A stretch of DNA of 26,700 nucleotides from CADCVW01 sp035644935 (GTDB lineage Bacteria; Pseudomonadota; Alphaproteobacteria; Sphingomonadales; Sphingomonadaceae). Where the stretch lies: contig DASQNO010000007.1 of NCBI GenBank assembly GCA_035644935.1, positions 1-26,700 on the forward strand, in the 5' to 3' direction. The notes beneath the pieces were generated by a model. It saw nothing but the letters and a program-made list of their open reading frames with translations, was not told the DNA's origin and did no database searches. Position numbers and translations under genes: made by a program. Shown here in pieces: positions 6,756-12,502 of the stretch. Within the stretch, counting starts at the first letter, position 1; each line of letters starts with the position of its first letter.

Positions 6756-7802
6756 GTGACGCGCCGCAGACTCAAGATGCTGCTTGGCACGTTGCTTGTC
6801 CTGGCAGGCTGCGCATCGACATCTTTGTATGTTGCGGACCCACGCAACGCTTCCGCTAGAATGCCGGTCGTCCGCACCGCGGACGGGCGAGACTTCATCG
6901 ACCTAACGGTGCTCATCTACAACGTCGAGGGTTTGCCCTGGCCCGCTCGGTCGAACCGCGGTCCGGAACTTGACGCGATCGGGGATGAGCTCGCGCGGCG
7001 ACGTGCCGCGGGAACAGCACCGGACATCGTCCTTCTGCAGGAAGTCTTTAGCCGCCGTGCGGCGAAAATTGGTTCACGGAGCGGATATCGGAACATCGTG
7101 CCAGGGCCTGCGGCTCGGGACCGCCGCCGCACCGCGGCATCAGGCGTTCCTGCCGACTTTAAGGCGGCGCGGCGCCTGTTCAAAGGAGAACGCGTCCCCA
7201 AGCTTCTCGGCAGCGGCCTGCAGGTTCTGAGCGATTTTCCGGTCGAGGCTTACCAGCGCGAACCCTTTTCGGCCAACGCGTGCGCCGGCTATGATTGCCT
7301 GGCGAACAAAGGCGTCGTGCTGGCGCGGATCCGGATTCCCGGAGTTCCAACGCCGGTCGATGTCTTCACCACCCATATGAACGCCCAAAAGGCCTCGGGC
7401 GTTCGTCTCGACCGCGCCCATGCGGCGCATCGTTTCCAAACGGATCAAAGCGCCGCCTTTCTGGCTCGCGCACGCGACCCCGTTAATCCCCTGATCTTCG
7501 GCGGCGACTTCAACATGCGACACGCGCCGGGCCGTTTGGACTACTTCACCTATCGCAAGCCGTACCAGATTGTTCATCACTACTGCACGGTGATCGTCAG
7601 CGACTGCGATGTGCGTATGTCCTGGGACGGGGACGCGCCGTGGCTCGACACTCAAGACCTCCAGGGCTTCGACAACGGTGCCTTGATTGCCGTGCGGCCT
7701 TTGCGCGTCGAGGCCAAATTCGACGGCCCTTCGACGGGTGGCAAGCTGTCGGACCATGACGGTTACGAAGTGACCTATCGGCTGTCTTGGACCCGCCGCT
7801 GA
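6756..7802 (+). CDS. Endonuclease/exonuclease/phosphatase-family lipoprotein (sphingomyelinase-like)
   Basis: From the GTG at 6756 the protein has 348 residues and opens with MTRRRLK, a hydrophobic stretch and lipobox LAGC (Cys 19). The ATG at 6777 is the alternative start and would lose the basic n-region. Neither has a strong Shine-Dalgarno. The catalytic pattern of the EEP fold is present: N56 in IYNVEG, E96 in LLQEVF, H207 in TTHMNA, D251/N253 in GGDFNM, and D333/H334 in LSDHDGY. Members are Mg-dependent phosphodiesterases such as neutral sphingomyelinase, phospholipase C-like enzymes and DNases. A lipid-anchored form suggests action on lipids or nucleic acid at the cell surface or in the periplasm. 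The substrate is not determinable from sequence. It is transcribed divergently from the OmpA-like gene. Confidence 0.85.
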   Translation: MTRRRLKMLLGTLLVLAGCASTSLYVADPRNASARMPVVRTADGRDFIDLTVLIYNVEGLPWPARSNRGPELDAIGDELARRRAAGTAPDIVLLQEVFSRRAAKIGSRSGYRNIVPGPAARDRRRTAASGVPADFKAARRLFKGERVPKLLGSGLQVLSDFPVEAYQREPFSANACAGYDCLANKGVVLARIRIPGVPTPVDVFTTHMNAQKASGVRLDRAHAAHRFQTDQSAAFLARARDPVNPLIFGGDFNMRHAPGRLDYFTYRKPYQIVHHYCTVIVSDCDVRMSWDGDAPWLDTQDLQGFDNGALIAVRPLRVEAKFDGPSTGGKLSDHDGYEVTYRLSWTRR

Positions 7803-8040
7803 AGTCCAGAAGACGTCCGCGCTGCCATGGGGACGCGGCTCACCGGCATTCCCGCATGCGCACCGATACACGGACCTTAGACTCCGACCCGAGCATCGCT
7901 CGCCACGACCCGGCGCTTCTATCAAACGCCGACTGCGCCTGCATCGGCAAGCATAGGATCTTCGTAGTAACGTTCCCGGCTTCCGTCAGCTTATTCTGCC
8001 GCCAAGCCGATCCATCGGCTGCATCCCGCAGGAGGCTACC

Positions 8041-8319
8041 ATGGCAACGACGATCCCGAACGCGCAAACGCTTCTCAACCGGTATCCTGCCGTCGACCCG
8101 AGGGAGCGTGCCGCGCTCGTCGCCTGGGTTCGCGGGCTTCGTCCGGCCGCGCTGGTCGCCCTTCTTGCAGACCGCCGAGCGGAGTCCAAGCTGTTGGAAA
8201 TACGTGCCAACGAACCCGAGCTTGAAGCTGATGGCCGCTGGATCGGCCTCGTTCTTGGGGCCACTTTGGCAGCTGGCGCAGCCGCTCTTCTGGCGGCGGG
8301 GCTCCTCACGGCCGCCTAG
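8041..8319 (+). CDS. Small hypothetical protein with a C-terminal membrane segment
   Basis: A 92-residue protein preceded by a perfect AGGAGG (8030-8035) five bases before the ATG, so translation is well supported. The first 65 residues are soluble and helical (RERAALVAWVRGLRPAALVA, then DRRAESKLLEIRANEPELEAD). A single Ala/Leu/Gly-rich hydrophobic helix follows at about 67-90 up to the C-terminus, the layout of a tail-anchored protein with its body in the cytoplasm. I do not recognise the family. It stands alone, convergent with the AraC-type gene 18 bases away. It has high GC, unlike the DNA to its left. Confidence 0.8.
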   Translation: MATTIPNAQTLLNRYPAVDPRERAALVAWVRGLRPAALVALLADRRAESKLLEIRANEPELEADGRWIGLVLGATLAAGAAALLAAGLLTAA

Positions 8320-8337
8320 GGCTGCGATCTGCTGGCC

Positions 8338-9210
8338 TTAAGGGATTGGCAGGAAGATGTCGGCCCGCAGGTCGGCCTCGGCGACCTCCTCCGGGTCGTC
8401 GAGATAGTGGACGAACAGCGGTGCGTCCCGGATCGCACGATCGAACAGGCCGATCGCGCCCGCATAGGCCAGGTCCATGACGTCGTGCAGGCGATCGAAG
8501 TCGCCGCGGTGACGAAGACGGACATAGGCGCCGCCGCCAAGTAATAGCTCGAACATTTCGCCCTGCGGCGCACCCGCCGCGCCGGTCGCCAGCGCGCAGT
8601 CGAACCGGCAGGCTTCGCCCGCAGTGGATCGCGGGTCGTCGTGCGGAACGCCGTATATGCCTACAACGCTTGCAGGCGGCATCTGCTGCAAGACGATGTC
8701 GAACAGATGGGCGAAACCGCGATTTAGTTCGGCATAATCGCCGACGTTGCGAACGGCGAGCAAGCGGAACGGCTCGATCGAGACGACCTCGATGCCGAGC
8801 GCGGGAGGCTCGTCCACGTCCTGACGCGGCGGCAGGCGAAGGGACGAAGCAAGCGTCTCCAGCAGCTCCGGACTCGATCGTGCGACCGTCACCGAGGTGC
8901 CAACCTGCGCTTTGAGCGCTCGCGCGAAGCCCTGCGTCGTAGCGTAGCCGCTGGCCCCGGCCGCCCGCGTCACGGTGGACTCGCCTTGCAGCTCCGGCAA
9001 GGTGCGGGCGAGCCGCGTGCGCCGGGTCGCCTCCCCGACCGTCTCCCCCGTCATGAGCCGGAACACGCGATGGAAGTGATACGCCGACATCGCCGCGACC
9101 TCCGCCAGCTCGGCAAGGTTCGGCCCGTCCTCGTCCGCGCTCCGCTCCTCGATGTGGCGAACGACGCGATCGATACGCTCCGCATAGAGCTGGCGCTGGG
9201 TTGGCTTCAT
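8338..9210 (-). CDS. AraC-family regulator with GyrI-like effector-binding domain
   Basis: A 290-residue protein. Residues about 10-115 form an AraC/XylS-type double helix-turn-helix: NLAELAEVAAMSAYHFHRVF and the second unit with GASGYATTQGFARALKAQVG. From about 140 to the end is a GyrI/SbmC-like small-molecule binding domain (AraC effector-binding type), with VEVVSIEPFRLLAVRNVGDYAEL-like opening, VVGIYGVPHDDP, ACRFDCA and a C-terminal LFVHYLDDPEEV segment. Such proteins resemble Rob and bind hydrophobic or toxic ligands to switch efflux or stress genes. GAGGAG stands 9 bases before the ATG. The gene points away from the GntR regulator. No obvious target lies beside it, so autoregulation or distant targets are likely. 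Confidence 0.88.
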   Translation of the reverse strand: MKPTQRQLYAERIDRVVRHIEERSADEDGPNLAELAEVAAMSAYHFHRVFRLMTGETVGEATRRTRLARTLPELQGESTVTRAAGASGYATTQGFARALKAQVGTSVTVARSSPELLETLASSLRLPPRQDVDEPPALGIEVVSIEPFRLLAVRNVGDYAELNRGFAHLFDIVLQQMPPASVVGIYGVPHDDPRSTAGEACRFDCALATGAAGAPQGEMFELLLGGGAYVRLRHRGDFDRLHDVMDLAYAGAIGLFDRAIRDAPLFVHYLDDPEEVAEADLRADIFLPIP

Positions 9211-9379
9211 GACGTGCTGCTCCTCGTTTGCCGACCCAAAATACGGCCCGGAATGGCGTAGTCGTTCCCGATCTTGCTAGGATGGCGCGGGTTTGGCGAC
9301 GCGACCGAGGGACCGTGCTTCTCGGCTCCTCAGCAGGTGCGAACGGTTGCGGCCGCTTCCCCTTGCTTCAGATAGGTTA

Positions 9380-9387
9380 TTGATCAA
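9380..9387. promoter_or_regulatory. Palindrome TTGATCAA upstream of the GntR gene
   Basis: A perfect 8-bp palindrome in the AT-rich core (9371-9390) of the divergent AraC/GntR intergenic region, embedded in a weaker dyad GTTATTGATCAAAC. FadR-type regulators usually bind short dyads near their own promoters, so it is a candidate autoregulatory site. The match to any defined consensus is weak. Confidence 0.25.
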
Positions 9388-9425
9388 ACATGTGCGGCGG
9401 GGACGCCGCGAATGGACCGAGTACG

Positions 9426-10151
9426 ATGAAGAGCATCAGCGCCGCGGTTGAAGGACCCGTGCGCAACCTGACCTACGCCATGCTGGACGCGCTGGGCCGA
9501 ACCATCGTCACCGGCGGCTACGAAGGACGGCGTTTTCCAACGGAGGCGGTTCTTGCCACTGAGCACGCCGTCAGCCGCTCGGTGACGCGCGAGGCGGTCA
9601 AGATGTTGACCGCAAAGGGCCTGCTCACCGCCCGCCCGCGCACGGGCACGGTGGTGCAGCCCTCCTCCTCATGGAACCTGTTCGATCCCGACGTTCTGCG
9701 CTGGCTGCTCGAGCGCAAGTTCTCGCTCGATCTGCTGCGCCAGTTCAGCGAGCTTCGCGTCGCGATCGAACCCGCCGCGGCGGCGCTGGCCGCCCGGTCG
9801 GTCGACGCCGAAACCCTGGCTGCGATCGCGTCCGGTTACGCGCGCATGGAGGCGGCGGAGGTCGGCGCGGACGACCCGCTGGAATCGGACATCGACTTCC
9901 ACATGGCGGTGCTGCGCGCGTCGGCGAACCCTTTCTACGTCCAGTTCCAAGACGTCGTCGCGACCGCGCTGCGCACGTCTATCCGCTTTACCAACGGCTT
10001 CAACGGCCGCACCGCCAGCCTGCCCGCGCACCGCGCCGTACTGACCGCGATCGAGGCGCGCGACGCCGCCGGCGCGAAGGCCGCGATGGCGGCGATCATC
10101 GAAGAGGTGGTGGTCCTGATCGACGACGCCGAACGCTCGGCGAAGGACTGA
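9426..10151 (+). CDS. FadR-subfamily GntR transcriptional regulator (FCD domain)
   Basis: From the ATG at 9426 the protein has 241 residues; an upstream in-frame ATG at 9390 would add 12 residues that look non-homologous. A winged HTH occupies about 15-78 (FPTEAVLATEHAVSRSVTREAVKML, then GLLTARPRTGTVV). The linker SSWNLFDPDVLRWLLE is typical of sugar- and sugar-acid-responsive FadR-type regulators such as the DgoR group. The FCD effector domain follows, with metal-site residues in DIDFH (D155, H159) and H202 in PAHRAVLTAI. It heads a locus with galM, a GH43 glycosidase and a TonB receptor, so it probably represses those genes in the absence of a sugar or sugar-acid inducer. Its 3' end converges on galM with a 15-base gap. 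Confidence 0.9.
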   Translation: MKSISAAVEGPVRNLTYAMLDALGRTIVTGGYEGRRFPTEAVLATEHAVSRSVTREAVKMLTAKGLLTARPRTGTVVQPSSSWNLFDPDVLRWLLERKFSLDLLRQFSELRVAIEPAAAALAARSVDAETLAAIASGYARMEAAEVGADDPLESDIDFHMAVLRASANPFYVQFQDVVATALRTSIRFTNGFNGRTASLPAHRAVLTAIEARDAAGAKAAMAAIIEEVVVLIDDAERSAKD

Positions 10152-10156
10152 GCCTG

Positions 10157-10176
10157 CCGGGGGCGGCTACGCCCGG
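10157..10176. terminator. Hairpin at the convergent GntR/galM junction
   Basis: CCGG-(GG)-GCG and CGCCCGG around a GCTA loop form a short GC-rich stem with a two-base bulge. It spans the stop codon of galM and the gap after the GntR stop. There is no T-tract. It is a candidate bidirectional transcription stop, supported only by position and folding. Confidence 0.3.
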
Positions 10177-11273
10177 ACCGCCGTCGTGAACCGGAACAGA
10201 ATCGTGTTGCGATAGGTCTGACCGGGGTCGAGCCGCACCGTTCCGAACTCCGGCCGGTTGGGGGTATCGGGAAACATCTGCGGCTCCAGCACCACAGCGT
10301 CGCCCTGCCGGTAGAGCCGGCCCGCCTTTCCCGCGATCGTGCCGTCCAGGAAATTGCCCGAATAGAACTGTAATCCGGGTTGGTTGGACAGCACCTCCAG
10401 CACGCGTCCCGACCGCGGCTCCTCGACGCGCGCGAGCAGGCGCGGAACGTCCGACACGTCGCGCGCGATCACCCAGTGATGGTCGTACCCCTTGCCATGC
10501 ACGATCTGCGGATCGGCGACGCGAACGCGCGCGCCCACTTGCGTGGGTTCGCGGAAGTCGAACACCGTGCCCGCCACCGACTCCAACACCCCCGTCGGGA
10601 TCGCGCCTTCGTCCGTGGGGGTGAAGTGGTCGGCGGGGATGGTCAGCACATGTCCCATCGCGCCCTCCGCCGACCCTTCGCCGGCGAGGTTCCAGTAGGT
10701 ATGGTTCGACAGGTTGACGACCGTCGGCCGGTCGGTGGTGGCGGTGTAGTCGACCTTGAGCCCCTCCGGCTCGAGCGAATAGAGGGCACGCACCGTGACG
10801 GTCCCCGGATACCCCTGGTCCCCATCCGCGCTGACCAGCTCCAGCGTCACGCCCGGCCGGGCGGCCTCGGCGAGCGACACGATGCTCCAGTTGCGCTTGT
10901 CGAATCCCACGGTGCCGCCGTGCAGCGAATTGGGGCCGTTGTTGGCTGGCGTCCGGTATGTCGTACCGTCCAGCGTGAACGTGCCCCCGGCGATCCGGTT
11001 GGCGACACGGCCGACCGTCGCCCCGAAATACTCCGACTTGGTCAGGTACCCTTGCATCGTCAGGTAACCCAGCGTCACGTCCGCGGGCCGCCCCTCCCGG
11101 TCGGGAACGATCATGGACTGGATCGCGGCGCCGTAGGTGATGATCCGCGCCTGCAACCCTCGTGCGTTGGTCAGCGTGATCGCCTCCACAGGCGTTCCGT
11201 CGGGCAGGCTTCCGAACGGCGCGCGCGCCACGCCTTCCTGCATAGCGTCTAAGCCCCCGCTTTCCGCTGTCAT
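10167..11273 (-). CDS. galM: Aldose 1-epimerase (galactose mutarotase)
   Basis: A 368-residue protein matching the usual length. Motifs include FGATVGRVANRIAGG, NNGPNSLHGGTVGFDKRNW (substrate-binding His), VVNLSNHTYWNL (catalytic acid His), and the C-terminal VVLEPQMFPDTPNRPEF with the catalytic base Glu. It interconverts alpha and beta anomers of hexoses and pentoses. No signal peptide is visible, so a cytoplasmic location is likely. GGGAG five bases before the 11273 start supports that start; an internal ATG at 11243 is possible. It is divergent from the GH43 gene with a shared 144-base promoter region and probably serves pentose or hexose catabolism after import. Confidence 0.93.
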   Translation of the reverse strand: MTAESGGLDAMQEGVARAPFGSLPDGTPVEAITLTNARGLQARIITYGAAIQSMIVPDREGRPADVTLGYLTMQGYLTKSEYFGATVGRVANRIAGGTFTLDGTTYRTPANNGPNSLHGGTVGFDKRNWSIVSLAEAARPGVTLELVSADGDQGYPGTVTVRALYSLEPEGLKVDYTATTDRPTVVNLSNHTYWNLAGEGSAEGAMGHVLTIPADHFTPTDEGAIPTGVLESVAGTVFDFREPTQVGARVRVADPQIVHGKGYDHHWVIARDVSDVPRLLARVEEPRSGRVLEVLSNQPGLQFYSGNFLDGTIAGKAGRLYRQGDAVVLEPQMFPDTPNRPEFGTVRLDPGQTYRNTILFRFTTAVRA

Positions 11274-11289
11274 CGCCGCTCCCGCCGAT

Positions 11290-11339
11290 ACCGGCTCCGT
11301 CGCCCTTCGCCGTTCATGGCCGGTTGACCGGCTCCGTCG
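11290..11339. repeat. Two perfect 13-bp direct repeats in the galM/GH43 promoter region
   Basis: ACCGGCTCCGTCG occurs at 11290-11302 and again at 11327-11339, 37 bases apart, in the divergent intergenic region. The second copy overlaps the palindrome at 11319-11332. Identity across 13 bases at this spacing suggests a regulator-binding array, though the GC-rich context makes chance repeats more likely than in average DNA. Confidence 0.5.
11319..11332. promoter_or_regulatory. Palindromic operator candidate between galM and GH43
   Basis: GCCGGT-TG-ACCGGC is a perfect 6+6 dyad with a two-base spacer, lying 45 bases from the galM start and 85 bases from the GH43 start. A -35-like TTGACC sits inside it (11324-11329). 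FadR/GntR regulators bind short dyads, so the GntR protein of this locus is the natural candidate ligand; this is inference. Confidence 0.45.
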
Positions 11340-11417
11340 TTAAAGCGATTGGTAAGATAAGTGCGTTGCGGACACAACCGCCGGAGCCGCCGACGCGCCG
11401 CGAACAGGAGCCGCCCC

Positions 11418-12476
11418 ATGACGACGACGCGACGCTTTCCACGCTCCGCCCGCCTCGCGGCCACCGCGGCGTGCCTCGTGGCCTTGGCCGGGGCCGCGCC
11501 CGCACCCAAGCCGTTCGTACCGGTGCTGCGGGAGAACTTCCCCGACGCCTTCATCATGCAGCACGGCGGGCTATTCTATGCCTACGCCACCAACGCCGAC
11601 CGCGACGCGGCCAACCTGCAGATGGCCACCTCGACCGACCTTGTGAACTGGACGCTGCTGCGCGACCCGCGCAATCGCCGCAAGCTGCACGACGCGATGC
11701 CGACGCTTGCGCCGTGGGCCAGGAAAGGCTTCACCTGGGCGCCGGAGGTCGTGGCGGCCGGCGGCAAGTTCGTCGTGTATTTCACCGCGCGCGAAAGCCG
11801 CAGCGACCTGCAATGCCTTGGAGCGGCGGTCTCGGCGGATCCCCGCGGACCGTTCCTGTCCGATGCCGCGGAGCCGCTCGTTTGCCAGCGCGAGCTTGGC
11901 GGCACGATCGACGCGCACCCGTTCCGCGACGCCGACGGTCAACTCTACCTTTACTACAAGAACGACGGCAACAATCCCAAGGTCCTGAAAACGGCGCAGA
12001 TCTGGGCGCAGCGCCTGTCGCCGGACGGGCTCAAGCTGGTCGGTGAGCCCGGCTCGCTGGTCGCCGCCGACAAGCATTGGGAATGGCGCGTGGTCGAGGC
12101 GCCGACGATGGTGCGCCACGCCAAGGGCTATACGCTGTTCTTCTCGGCCAATCATTACGGTTGGGAGGCGGACCAGCGCCTGTCCAACTACGGCGTCGGC
12201 TACGCCGACTGCGCAGGCCCCATGGGTCCCTGCGTCGATGCCCCCGGCAACCCGCTGCTCTCCAGCCGCATGGGCGCGTCGGGCTGCATCAGCGGCCCCG
12301 GACACCAGTCGATCTTCCAGGTCGGTGAGCGCAGCTTCATGTCGTACCATGCCTGGGACGCGAACGCCGGCTGCCGTAAGCTGGACAACCGGCGTTTCCT
12401 CTACATCTCGCCGCTGGTCTGGAACAACGGCAAGCCCGAGGTGCGCATGTCGATCCGGCCGGTCGCAAGGAAGTAA
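11418..12476 (+). CDS. Secreted GH43-family glycoside hydrolase
   Basis: A 352-residue protein from the ATG at 11418, with AGGAG seven bases upstream. The n-region MTTTRRFPRSAR and the hydrophobic core up to LVALAGAAPA form a signal peptide cut near residue 27. The five-bladed GH43 fold is marked by the catalytic base D43 (ENFPDAF), TWAPEV (107-111), the pKa-modulating D165 in TIDAHPF, the general acid E227 in VVEAPTM, and H296 in GPGHQS, the position that usually binds a metal. GH43 enzymes release arabinose or xylose from arabinan, arabinoxylan or xylo-oligosaccharides. Four or more Cys in the second half could form disulfides in the periplasm. With the TonB receptor, galM and GntR genes it makes a small sugar-utilisation set. 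The exact substrate is open. Confidence 0.9.
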   Translation: MTTTRRFPRSARLAATAACLVALAGAAPAPKPFVPVLRENFPDAFIMQHGGLFYAYATNADRDAANLQMATSTDLVNWTLLRDPRNRRKLHDAMPTLAPWARKGFTWAPEVVAAGGKFVVYFTARESRSDLQCLGAAVSADPRGPFLSDAAEPLVCQRELGGTIDAHPFRDADGQLYLYYKNDGNNPKVLKTAQIWAQRLSPDGLKLVGEPGSLVAADKHWEWRVVEAPTMVRHAKGYTLFFSANHYGWEADQRLSNYGVGYADCAGPMGPCVDAPGNPLLSSRMGASGCISGPGHQSIFQVGERSFMSYHAWDANAGCRKLDNRRFLYISPLVWNNGKPEVRMSIRPVARK

Positions 12477-12483
12477 TCCGCGC

Positions 12484-12502
12484 GACCGGGCTCGCACCGG
12501 TC
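12484..12502. terminator. Hairpin at the convergent GH43/TonB-receptor junction
   Basis: GACCGG (12484-12489) and CCGGTC (12497-12502) form a perfect 6-bp stem with a 7-base loop in the 24-base gap between the two stop codons, reaching into the receptor's stop. No T-run follows. It is a candidate bidirectional terminator. Confidence 0.35.

Noticed and set aside
11324..11360. TTGACC followed by TAAGAT as a sigma-70 promoter for the GH43 gene
   Set aside because: The spacing between the two hexamers is 23 bases, too long for a standard promoter.
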